Source: DATAYA01 sp963754235
Lineage (GTDB): Bacteria; Pseudomonadota; Alphaproteobacteria; Acetobacterales; Acetobacteraceae
Direction: 5' to 3'
DNA length: 64,000 bases
Assembly (NCBI GenBank): GCA_963754235.1
Contig: CAVWFK010000005.1
Coordinates: 1-64,000 of the forward strand
Program-made: the position numbers and the translations under genes
Shown: in pieces, positions 9,918-18,500 of the stretch
How positions within the stretch are numbered: the stretch's first letter is position 1
Layout of the letters: each line of letters begins with the position of its first letter
The notes under the pieces: model-generated
What the model was told of the DNA's origin: nothing
What the model saw: only the letters and a program-made list of their open reading frames with translations
Database searches by the model: none

Positions 9918-10175
9918 TCAGTAAGTTCGGCGCCCGACCAGGGCATGATAGAGCACGAGCACGATGATCGCGCCGATGACGGCCACCAGAAAACTCCAGG
10001 CATTAAAGCCGGTTATGCCGGCGGCACCGAATGCGTTGAAGATAAAGCCCCCGACCAGTGCTCCGATGATGCCCAGCACGATGTCGAGCACAAAGCCCTC
10101 ACCCTCTCTGTTGACGATCTTGCTCGCGATGAAGCCCGAAATGAGGCCAAGCACGAGCCAACCGATGATCGACAT
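9918..10175 (-). CDS. GlsB/YeaQ/YmgE stress-response membrane protein
   Basis: An 85-residue protein with three transmembrane helices and the family pattern GWLVLGLISGFIASKI, then LDIVLGIIGALVGGFIF and FLVAVIGAIIVLVLYHAL. These belong to the transglycosylase-associated protein family (PF04226), small inner-membrane proteins induced by envelope or acid stress. A ribosome binding site (AAGGAAGG) precedes ATG 10175. Length is normal for the family. Confidence 0.9.
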   Translation of the reverse strand: MSIIGWLVLGLISGFIASKIVNREGEGFVLDIVLGIIGALVGGFIFNAFGAAGITGFNAWSFLVAVIGAIIVLVLYHALVGRRTY

Positions 10176-10590
10176 CTCTCAGATCCTTCCTTCAGACCGG
10201 ATAACCCATCGGGCGAGGAACGGCGGCCGGCTGATCACCGCTCACCCAGGCGCGCGCAGCGTAATCGGCCGCTGAATCCCTTTCTTGTGTCGGTGGGTCA
10301 ATAGAAAAAACCGCCCAGATGCGCGCGCCGATCACCGGAAAGTCACTGGTCCGGTCGCCCTATAGCGCCGGGTCGCGCGCCCCTCGGTTACGCTCGGCGT
10401 GGGCGGTTTCAAACTCCCGAAACTACGCCCGACGGCGGCCGTCGGTAGCGTGCCGTTGATCCAGCGCATTTCGGGGAGTCGTCGGCTTTCGGCAGAGGTT
10501 GCGGGCGGCATTACCGGATGCACCGGTCGCGGCGATGAGCGGGCGGCCCTTGCCCTTGAACAAAACCGCTCTTCAAGATACCTTTCGCTC
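10176..10590. other. Intergenic stretch, no supported gene
   Basis: About 415 bases upstream of both the GlsB gene (minus) and the XRE gene (plus), so it should hold both promoters. A frame joined in-phase to the XRE gene runs through it but shows no recognisable protein. Confidence 0.4.
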
Positions 10591-10885
10591 ATGGAGATTA
10601 CCCCGGACCAGATCCGCGCCGCCCGCGCCCTGCTGCGCCTCGATCAGGCTGAGCTGGCCGAACGCGCCCAGGTCTCCGTCGTCACCATCCGTCGGCTCGA
10701 AGGCGCACAGGGAGGCGAGCGGGTCACCCCGGTACCCTCGCGGGCGTTCGCCAGGCGCTCGAGCAGGCGGGGGCAGAATTCATCCCCGACGGGGTCCGCC
10801 GACGTCGCACCTCGCCACCGGACGCGCGTGCCCTCTACGAGGATCTGCGCGCGATCAGTTTCCGCAGCGCCGAGCGCCTGCAGCG
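10591..10885 (+). pseudogene. XRE-family helix-turn-helix regulator, frameshifted
   Basis: Begins at ATG 10591 with MEITPDQIRAARALLRLDQ, AELAERAQVSVVTIRRLEG, a typical Cro/C1 helix-turn-helix. After VTP (about 10730) the frame is lost. The continuation in the next frame reads GTLAGVRQALEQAGAEFIPD and GVRRRR, the standard C-terminal end of short XRE regulators (about 70-95 residues). Sequence after about 10885 is antisense to an IS66 remnant, so the 3' end is also disrupted. Confidence 0.65.
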
Positions 10886-11115
10886 CCGCCATACAAACCG
10901 GCAAATCCGGCATAGCCGTCGGCCTGCAGGATGCCGCGGAAGTCGCGCAAGTGCTCCCTCGGATGCTCACCTTTGCGGTCCGAGGTGTAGCGGTAGAGCG
11001 CGGCCGGCGGCGCCGGTCCGGCGAACGGGCGGTCGTCGCGCACATAGACCCAGAGCCGCCCGGTGCGCGTGTTGCCGAGGCCCGGCTCCCGCGGGCTCGC
11101 TCGCACCATAGACAA
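10886..11115 (-). pseudogene. IS66-family transposase (TnpC) fragment
   Basis: The minus strand reads LGNTRTGRLWVYVRDDRPFA, APPAALYRYTSDRKGEHPRE and HLRDFRGILQADGYAGFAGL, the conserved catalytic core of IS66 TnpC transposases (family form: TGRLWVYVRDDRP..YxYSPDRKGEHP..L..F.G.LQADAYAGF). Only about 75 of some 500 residues remain, and both ends break off into unrelated sequence. No terminal repeats or tnpA/tnpB partners were seen. Confidence 0.7.
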
Positions 11116-11603
11116 CAGCCGACCTCTCCGCCGACGACCGCCAGATCATGCCACAAGTTTCATCCACGGCGGGTCGGACGTTTCGGTGCATATACCCATC
11201 CTCAACATCGGCTTTCAGCAAGCGAATGAAATGACACGGTGATTTTCGCCGGGGCGGCGGCTTTGGCACTACATGTTGGGTGGCCGTAATCAGCTTGCGG
11301 CGACGGCCTGCACCGTTGAGATCCTGACCGGTGCCGACAAGCTGTTTGCCGCCGCGCGATGGGCAGAAGTCCTGGGGTGGTTCACGCCGACACTGCAGCG
11401 AGCAGGGCCCAGCTCCGGCGCAGACGGCCGCCCGACGGTAAACCGCGGACAAGGATATCGCTGACGCCCGAAGTCGCGGTCGAGAAACTGCGGCCCGGCA
11501 CTGTAGAGGTCACAGCCCACCTGGAGCCGCTCGGCATAGACGACGAGCGGCTGGACAAGCGGGTCAGGCGGACGCAGAACGGGAGGCAAATGGTCCGCTG
11601 ACG
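11116..11603. other. Intergenic stretch, debris beside IS66 remnant
   Basis: About 490 bases with no supported gene. Short frames occur on both strands without ribosome binding sites. It may contain more degraded IS sequence, but I could not match it. Confidence 0.35.
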
Positions 11604-12683
11604 ATGCACCACCCGCTGCGGATCCTCGTCACCGGTGCCGGCGGCCTGCTCGGCAGCGAGTTGTCCGGCGCCTTGGCGGACCGCGGTCACGCCGTCACAG
11701 CGATGCTTCATCGCAATACGGCGATGTGCCGCAACGATGGTCGGCCGCTATTTGCCCGACCCTGGGACGGTGCCTTGCCGCTGCCGCGCGAGGTCGTGGC
11801 TTGCCGGGGCGATGTGCGCCAGCCCGGGTTGGGGCTAGACGGGGCGAGCCTCGCTGAAATGATGCGAGGCTTGGACTTGGTGATCCACTGCGGGGCCGCC
11901 ACTCGGTTCAATCTGGGCGAGCGCGTGTATCGCGAGGTGAACGTCGGGGGGACTGCCAATGTCCTCGCCGTACTCGGGCGCTGGGCGAAGGCGCCGATCC
12001 CGTTGCTTCACTTGAGCACGGCCTATGTCTGCGGTGAGCGCAGCGGTCCGGTTACGGAAGACGAACTGGACGTTGGGCAACGCTTTGCGAACGGCTACGA
12101 GTCCAGCAAGGCAGAAGCCGAGCGGCTGATCCGCGCAGCACAGGGGCGGGGCGCGATCGCCGCCGTGGCACGCCCGTCGATCGTCGTCGGCCGCTACTGC
12201 GACGGGACCATCGGCCAGTTCACCAACATCTACGCCCTGATCCGCCTAGTGGCGGCGGGCCGCATCCGTGTTCTGCCCGCCAGCCCTGGCGCGAGCCTCG
12301 ATCTCGTGCCGATCGATCACGTGATCGGCGGGCTGACCGACATCGCCGAGCGGATGCCGGCGGCGGCGGGCCGGACCTACCACCTGGTCTCCGGTGCGCC
12401 CGTGCCGCTCGCTGCGTTCCGCACGCTCGCGCTGGGCTTCGCGTATCTGTGCGCGCCGCGCTTCGTGCCACCCGAAGCCTTCGAGCGGGTCCAGCTGACC
12501 CGCGCGGAGCAGATCCTCGACCACCAGGTGACCTCCCTCTATGCCAGCTACCTGCGGCGCGACCCTTGGTTCGAGGACGCGAACCTGCGGGCGCTGAGCG
12601 GACGGACATGCCCGCGCGCCGATCAGGCTTTCTTGCGACGGCTGATCGACTACTGCATCGCCACGGGTTATCTGCGCGGATGA
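11604..12683 (+). CDS. Extended-type NAD(P)-dependent SDR epimerase/dehydratase
   Basis: A 359-residue Rossmann-fold enzyme. The N-terminal nucleotide-binding motif is TGAGGLLG (10-17) in ILVTGAGGLLGSELSGAL. HCGAATRF, STAYVCG and YESSK supply the active-site Ser, Tyr and Lys of extended SDRs. The order (thioester-reductase/male-sterility-like, ARPSIVVG, LDLVPIDHV) suggests a sugar-nucleotide, steroid or acyl-type substrate; it cannot be fixed. It converges with the glycosyltransferase gene, with 5 bases between the ends. ATG 11604 has only a distant GGGAGG upstream. Confidence 0.85.
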   Translation: MHHPLRILVTGAGGLLGSELSGALADRGHAVTAMLHRNTAMCRNDGRPLFARPWDGALPLPREVVACRGDVRQPGLGLDGASLAEMMRGLDLVIHCGAATRFNLGERVYREVNVGGTANVLAVLGRWAKAPIPLLHLSTAYVCGERSGPVTEDELDVGQRFANGYESSKAEAERLIRAAQGRGAIAAVARPSIVVGRYCDGTIGQFTNIYALIRLVAAGRIRVLPASPGASLDLVPIDHVIGGLTDIAERMPAAAGRTYHLVSGAPVPLAAFRTLALGFAYLCAPRFVPPEAFERVQLTRAEQILDHQVTSLYASYLRRDPWFEDANLRALSGRTCPRADQAFLRRLIDYCIATGYLRG

Positions 12684-12688
12684 GCCGT

Positions 12689-13417
12689 TCAGCGCACGTC
12701 GGGGTAGTGCCGCTCCAGCCGCTTGCGAAAGCCGATCCCCCAGCATGCTCCGACCTTAAAGTAGATCCAGTTCGCACGCAGCGCACCCCATGCTGCGACC
12801 CGGCGGTCGGAGGTGATCACCACGCGGTTGACGAGGCGGGTGCGGCCGAGCCGGTGCAAGCGGATGCACAAATCCGCATCTTCCATCACCAGCAGCGTGG
12901 GGTCGCAGCCGCCGACCGCTAGGAAATCGGCGCGTCGAAAGAACATGGCGTGGTCGCCGAACAACAGCCGCGCGCCTCGGAGGAAGAGATGCGGCCGGAA
13001 CAGCAGCGGCGCATACCAAGTCTTGATCCAGTTGTGGAAGCTGGTCCCCCAACGGACCCGGTCCGGCCCGCTGAGCAGGGGGATGAAGCCCGCCAGGGCG
13101 GTCCTGGGATCCGCGAGCACCCTGCGCATCACGGCGACGGCGTCGTCGGGCAGTAAGGTGTCAGCGTGCAGCACGCAGATGATCGGCGCCTGAGCTTCCT
13201 GCACGCCGCGGTTGATCGATGCCGCCCGGCCCCGGGTCTCGTGCCGGATCACTGGCAGCCCGGCCGCCTCCGCGATCGCGACGGAGGCGTCGGCGCTGCC
13301 GCCATCCACCGCCAGCACCTCCGCCGGCTGCGGCTCAAGCGCAGCGAGCGAGCGCAGCAGCCGCGGCAGTCCCGCCGCCTCGTTCAGCATGGGGATGACG
13401 ATGGCAACCCCAGTCAT
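12689..13417 (-). CDS. Family 2 glycosyltransferase (TIGR04283-like)
   Basis: A 242-residue GT-A glycosyltransferase: IVIPMLNEAAGLPRLLRSL, then AVDGGSADAS, RGRAASINRG and HADTLLPDDA (a His-Ala-Asp form of the metal-binding motif). NWIKTWYAPLLFRPH and MEDADLCIRLHRLGR follow. This is the short TIGR04283 type, normally encoded beside a TIGR04282/DUF2064 partner; a fragment of that partner lies 10 bases upstream here, so the pair was once an operon. The donor and acceptor sugars are unknown. Confidence 0.85.
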   Translation of the reverse strand: MTGVAIVIPMLNEAAGLPRLLRSLAALEPQPAEVLAVDGGSADASVAIAEAAGLPVIRHETRGRAASINRGVQEAQAPIICVLHADTLLPDDAVAVMRRVLADPRTALAGFIPLLSGPDRVRWGTSFHNWIKTWYAPLLFRPHLFLRGARLLFGDHAMFFRRADFLAVGGCDPTLLVMEDADLCIRLHRLGRTRLVNRVVITSDRRVAAWGALRANWIYFKVGACWGIGFRKRLERHYPDVR

Positions 13418-13427
13418 CGCGTTCGGC

Positions 13428-13630
13428 TCACTCCGCGGGCCCGGGCCACCGCGCCAGGTCCTCCGGACGGTCGAGGTCGGCGAGCCGGTCCAGCACGGCG
13501 GGCGCGATCCCCCGCTCCGCCCGGCGCTGCATCAGCGCGAACACCTGGTCGGTACCCAGGGCGTCTTCTCGAACGGGAACGGCATCTTCTCGCGCAGCCC
13601 GAGCAGGTAATAGCCGCCGTCATCGCGGCC
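13428..13630 (-). pseudogene. 3' fragment of DUF2064 (TIGR04282) glycosyltransferase-like gene
   Basis: The minus strand reads RDDGGYYLLGLREKMP near 13620 and, after a small frame change, TDQVFALMQRRAERG, LDRLADLDRPEDLARW and a stop at 13428. DGGYYLIGL and the PW..D/T..V ending are typical of the last third of DUF2064 proteins. The first two thirds are missing; the sequence joins a plus-strand permease fragment. The stop lies 10 bases before the start of the GT2 partner gene. Confidence 0.65.
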
Positions 13631-13689
13631 TACGCGATGCCGGTGATGGTGCGGCAGCACGCGAAGCTCAAGCCCTATCCGTCCAATCC

Positions 13690-13878
13690 CGCAAGATCGT
13701 CGCGATTTGTGTGGTACTGCCGTTCCTGCTCGGCTCGGTGGTCGGCGCCGTCTCTGGCTGGGCCGGCGGTTCCCTCGACCGCATCGTGATGCGTGCGGTC
13801 GATGCGCTGTGGGCGTTTCCGCTTTACGTGCTGGTGGTCGCGATTGTCGGCCCGCCATGCCATGACCAGCAGGAGTGA
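13690..13878 (+). pseudogene. Internal fragment of a DppC-type ABC transporter permease
   Basis: The plus strand reads RKIVAICVVLPFLLGSVVG, AVSGWAGGSLDRIVMRAVD and ALWAFPLYVLVVAIVG, a stretch typical of dipeptide/oligopeptide permeases (DppC family) just before the EAA loop. It then runs into unrelated residues and stops at 13876. Neither start nor remaining helices are present. It does not share strand or context with its neighbours, so it is a transposed or deletion-joined piece. Confidence 0.65.
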
Positions 13879-13883
13879 GCGGA

Positions 13884-14204
13884 TTATCGTCCACGACTGG
13901 GGAGGAGGCTTTTCTCGGGCGAGCTTGTCAGCTCGACGAACCGCCAGCCCTGCGTCCGGCGGCGCACATACTCGGCCACGTGCGGCAGGGCGGCAGCATT
14001 GACCCAAAGCACCGTGAGCACGGTCTTGAACGGCGCAAGCAATTCGAGCAGCAGATTGCTCTCAGCCCCGCCGCTGTATCCGAGCACCGGCCGATCGTGG
14101 TTGGCGAAATGTTGCCACGCTTCACGGAAAACGCGCTCGCTCTTGGTCTCCGCTGGCCCATCACTCGCCATCGGCGGTGCTCGGCTTGGCGTCATCCAGC
14201 GCAA
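13884..14204 (-). pseudogene. N-terminal part of a PAPS-reductase/PP-loop family protein
   Basis: Reads ERVFREAWQHFANHDRPVLG, YSGGAESNLLLELL, LTVLWVNAAALPHVAEYVRR and GWRFVELTSSPE. YSGGxxS is the PP-loop of adenylyl/phosphoadenylyl-sulfate reductase-like proteins, often encoded in prophages. The frame stops at 13884 after about 106 residues, where the family usually has 200 or more, so the gene is 3'-truncated at the junction with the permease fragment. Its start overlaps the end of the next upstream gene by 44 bases. Confidence 0.5.
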
Positions 14205-14499
14205 TCAGCTCGCCCAGGACCGCCGCGTCGATGTATCTGCGCAGCTCAGCGAGAAGCCGCCGCGCCGCTCCGCGCTTTGCTGCCGCCTTCCGTGCCTCCG
14301 CCGCGCGGCTGCCGTGTTTCCACGGCGCCCGACGGCATCGCTCCAAGCCTTCCGCAGTGCGTGGGCCGGTCGAGGCGCCGCCATGTTTGTGACAGCGCCC
14401 GTTCGGCATTGCCGGCGAGCGGCACGGCTTGCCATTCGCCTTGCGCCGGGCACCGCACCGCGGCGCCGCGTGGACAGCCTGAATCGCGCGGCGCCGGTA
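14161..14499 (-). CDS. HGG(x)STGP-motif phage-associated protein, start missing or unclear
   Basis: The minus strand encodes CGARRKANGKPCRSPAMPNG, CHKHGGASTGPRTAEGL and WKHGSRAAEARKAAAKR, then AELRRYID. C..C..HGGxxTG is a small Cys/His motif protein common in prophage and Acetobacteraceae accessory regions. The best start by codon is the internal ATG at 14409, but the recognisable sequence (RCGARRKANGKPCRSP) lies before it. The frame is open to a stop at 14500-14502 with no ATG, GTG or TTG, so the 5' end may be lost. Function unknown. Confidence 0.5.
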   Translation of the reverse strand, partial: YRRRAIQAVHAAPRCGARRKANGKPCRSPAMPNGRCHKHGGASTGPRTAEGLERCRRAPWKHGSRAAEARKAAAKRGAARRLLAELRRYIDAAVLGELIALDDAKPSTADGE

Positions 14500-14503
14500 C
14501 TAT

Positions 14504-15514
14504 TCAGAGGGTCTTGGTATAATCCGTCGGGAAACCGCGCTTCTGGAACCAGCGCCAAGCAGTGTCCACCATCATATCAAGGTTCGCGAACTGCGGTTGG
14601 AACCCCAATACTCGCTGGGATTTTCGTGGATCGGCTATGACGTCCGCCGGGTCGCCAGCGCGACGTGGCCTGAACACGACCGGGACCGAGCGGCCACTGA
14701 CCCGCTCGACCGCGTCAAGGACCTCACGCACAGAATAGCCGCGTCCTATCCCTAGGTTCATGGCATCAGTTGTTCCGCCGGCCATCAAATAGTTGAGCGC
14801 CGCTACATGCGCCTCGGCCAAATCGGTGACATGGGTGTAGTCACGCACCGCAGTGCCGTCTGGGGTCGCATAATCGTTCCCGAGCACGTCAAAGTGAGGA
14901 ACTACCCCCGCCGCGGACATCAATGCGCGCGGTATGATGTGCGGCTCCGGGTCGTGGAGTTCGCCCACCTCGCCGTCCGGGTCGGCTCCGCAGGCATTGA
15001 AATAGCGCAGGCTGACTGACCGGATGCCGTAGGCTCGGTCGAAGTCCGCCAGCATCTCCTCCACAATAAGCTTGGATCGGCCGTAGGGGCTCATTGGACG
15101 CTTCAGAGTGTCCTCACCTATCGGCAACGTGTCGGCTTGGCCATACACAGCGCACGTGCTGGAGAACACCACATACATCACGCCCGCATCGACAAGCTCC
15201 TGCAATAACGCCAGGCTGCCCACGACATTGTTGTCGTAGTATTTCGCAGGCTCCGACATCAATTCGGCAACATAGGCGAACGCCGCGAAGTGCAGACAGG
15301 CCGCTGGGCGTACCGCATCGAACGCCGAACGGAGTGCGGATCGGTCATGAATGCGGCCCTGGATGAGCGGACCGTAGCGAACCAATGAGGCGTGGCCACG
15401 TGACAGGTCGTCATATGCGACGGGCTCGAATCCCGCTTGGGTGAGGAGCTTGCAGGTATGGCTGCCGACGTAACCGGCGCCGCCTGTGACCAGTACCCGA
15501 GGTCGTGTCGCCAT
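14504..15514 (-). CDS. galE: UDP-glucose 4-epimerase
   Basis: A 336-residue extended SDR that interconverts UDP-glucose and UDP-galactose with bound NAD. Motifs: VTGGAGYVGSHTCK (NAD-binding), HFAAFAYVAELM, SSTCAVYG (active-site Ser/Thr), YGRSK (Tyr and Lys) and RYFNACGAD. Length and end (FPTDYTKTL) fit GalE. It is 77 bases downstream of the very large methyltransferase/glycosyltransferase gene on the same strand, so it probably supplies UDP-galactose for the same surface polymer. Confidence 0.92.
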   Translation of the reverse strand: MATRPRVLVTGGAGYVGSHTCKLLTQAGFEPVAYDDLSRGHASLVRYGPLIQGRIHDRSALRSAFDAVRPAACLHFAAFAYVAELMSEPAKYYDNNVVGSLALLQELVDAGVMYVVFSSTCAVYGQADTLPIGEDTLKRPMSPYGRSKLIVEEMLADFDRAYGIRSVSLRYFNACGADPDGEVGELHDPEPHIIPRALMSAAGVVPHFDVLGNDYATPDGTAVRDYTHVTDLAEAHVAALNYLMAGGTTDAMNLGIGRGYSVREVLDAVERVSGRSVPVVFRPRRAGDPADVIADPRKSQRVLGFQPQFANLDMMVDTAWRWFQKRGFPTDYTKTL

Positions 15515-15591
15515 GCGCGAGTCTTCCGATACCTTGGTTTCGGGAGGCCTTTGAAGGGGGTCGGACCAGCGTGCGCTGGCACGACGGCGAA

Positions 15592-18500
15592 TCAGGCTGC
15601 GGGGCGGCGCCCCAGGAATTCGAATCCGGCAGCCGTCACCTCCTGGGCATCCTGGGGCAGAGCGACCAAGTTGTCCCAGAGTGGCTCGCCACCCCGCGTG
15701 CTTTCCGGGGCGCGCCAGAACTGCACGAACCGAGATATGGGCGCTGCCAGGAAGGCATCAGCCTCCACGCCGGATAGGCGCTTGCGGAGCGCCAATTCGC
15801 ACTCCGATGCGAGCCACGATAGCGAGTATCCCGGATGGAAGTTGTCGGATACATGCAGCTTCTCGGTCTCGAACTCCTGGAACCAAGCTTCGAGGCCGTA
15901 GCGCGTGCAATTGTAGAAATGCCATGGCGGCTCGTGTAGGGGCTGCAGGAAAGCAGTGCGAATCAGCACCCGGCCGCCCGGCCGCAGCACACGCAGTATC
16001 TCCTGCGCCGCACGATGCGGATCGCGATAATGCTCGAAGGCGTTGAGGGCGAGCACGGCATCGAACACCTGGTCCGCGAATGGTAGGCGATGCGCGTCGG
16101 CGATGAGGTCCGTGTGTCGGAATATCGCCGCTTCTGCTTCGACGACGTGCTCGAACCGCTCGGCTGAACCGCCCGCGCTCAGGTGCAGGACAGGGCCGGT
16201 CGTGCTGTAAATCAGGGCGAGCGCGCTCTCGGGCAGCGGATTGCTCAGATGTGCGTCGTCGTTGATGGCGGGCGCATTCATACCGGGGAACAGCAACGGG
16301 CGGCCCTGAACCAGCGGCCAGCGCCGCGAGCCGTCCTCGGACAGCAACGCGTCCCCACTTGGTGCAAGGGCGAGAGCCTGCCCGGTCTCGGGGCACCGGA
16401 GCAGCGGCAGCAGGCGGCCCAATCGGGCGCACGGCTCGCCCGATGAGGCGGGCTGCCCGGTGGGTGGCGATGGCTCCGGCGTAGGCAACGGCCAGACGAG
16501 GCGCAGCCACGGATGCGCTGCGCTCAGTTCATCCATCATGCGCCGTATCACTTTGGGCTGCGAGGCGGAGACGTGCATCATCGAACTGGAGTGCGCTCGA
16601 TACTCCGCGAGGGGACCGCTGGGGACCCGCGCGCCCCAAAGACCTCGCTCCATGAGCCCGCACCAGAACGCGAAGTCCTCCCATCCTCCTCGCCCCAAGT
16701 TGTACCCGCCAACTGCAACCCATGCCGCTTTGGAGATGAGAGCCATCGCGTCAATGTAGTTTCCTGAGAGGAGGCGCTGCGGATCATAATCCCAGACCCC
16801 AATAAGGTCGTTACCCTCACCGAACTTGCGAATAACTGGATACGCGAACGCAGCGCCGGTCTCCCGTGCCGTGCGTAGGCACGCGGCGGCGCACTCCGGC
16901 ATCAGGCGGTTATCGGCATCGAGCGCCAGCACATACGGCGTCTCCGCGGCGTCGAAGCCGGTGTTGCGTGTGCGGGCCAAGCCTGAGTTTGCTCGGTTGC
17001 GCAAGAGCAGCACGCGATTAAATCGCGGCGCATTCGCCTCGACCCAACGCAGTGCCACCGCGAGCAACTCGTCGGTGGAGCGATCCTCCACCACGATTAG
17101 GTCGAGCGCGGCCAGCGTCTGCGCGCGCACCGAGTCCAATGCCTCCTCCACGTGACCGGCGTAGTTGTACAGCGGCATAATCACGGTCACGTCCGCAGTG
17201 CCGAGACGATCGGCTTCGAAGATGACCTCGTAGTCCGACAGAGGCGGCTCGGTGAGCCGGGTGCCCCGGCGGATCTCTAATTCGAACGCACGAGCGGCCG
17301 GACGCCCGCCCTGCAGCAGGCCTAGCAGTGATATCATCGATTCGGATTGCCGCTCCGGGCCGAAGCGCCAAAGCGCTTCCCGCCGCGCTGCCTGCGCAAC
17401 TCGACGCCGCAGTGCAGGGTCATCTATCAAACGGACCACTGTCGTATGCCACTCATCCGGCGTCGCGGCGAGGAACCCGGTCTCGCCATGCCGGACAGCG
17501 CGGCGGAACGGTCCAGTTGGAGACGCGATCGTCGGCACCCCTACCAACGCGGCCTCGAACAGCTTCAGCTCGCTTTTGGCTTCACAGAAGGGGTTATCGA
17601 TTTCCAGCGGCGCCAAGTTAACGTCGAAACGCGCCATCTCCTCGGGAAGCCGTTCCAATGACACGTAGTCGCGCCACTCGATCTGGCCCTCCAACCCATG
17701 CCAAGCCTGGTACTCTTCCAAGTCGAGGATAGGGGATTTGCGGTCCGCCGAACGAAAAACAACAAGACGGCACTCCGGTCGGGTGCGAAGAACGGAGGCC
17801 ACAGCGTCAGCGCAGAGCGCGAAATCGCGTTGGTGTGTGCGCGTCCCACCGGCATAGCCGATACGGAATAGGCCGTCCCTTGCTACCGCCGCACGGCGTC
17901 GCCGCGCGGCGAGGCTTGAGGCCGCAATAGTCGCATGGTCCACGCCGTTGGGCAGCACGAAAGCGGGCCTGTCCGCCTCTCGCATCCGCTGCGCCAACTC
18001 CTCCGTGGTCGCGATGCACAGATCCGCAGCTGCTAAGCTGCCGCGCATGCGGGCGTAGTGGTCCCGGACCAGTTCCTCGCTGAGATTCTGCGTGCGGATG
18101 CCGTCTATCACCTCGGGCTTCGCGAGCTCGGGCACGATCATCAGGTCATCCACGTCGAACACGATTTTTGCGCCACCGCCCTCCGCCGCGTCCACCGCTG
18201 CTGCGATCCGCTCGTCCCACGGCGCGCGCCAGATCACGAGCGCATCTGCCGCTCCTATCTCGTGGACTCGCTCCGGAATTTCGTCAGCACGCATCCAGGA
18301 TGCCCGCGCCCCAAGCGACGCAAGCGCCGCGATCGGGCGCATGACCCGGTACACGTGGCCGGGCGTATCCGGCTCGCCAGAAATGTACACAAGGTTGAGG
18401 ACGCAGGCATTCTGGGAACCGAGATGGGGCTGCACGGGGGAGCTTGCAGCAACCGCCAGCGGAGAGGCCGGCGCGGCCAAGTGTTGGACGGGCGCCACGA

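Noticed and set aside
13690..13878. Permease fragment as the working transporter for the binding proteins
   Set aside because: Only about 60 residues remain with no start and no conserved EAA loop; cannot be functional.
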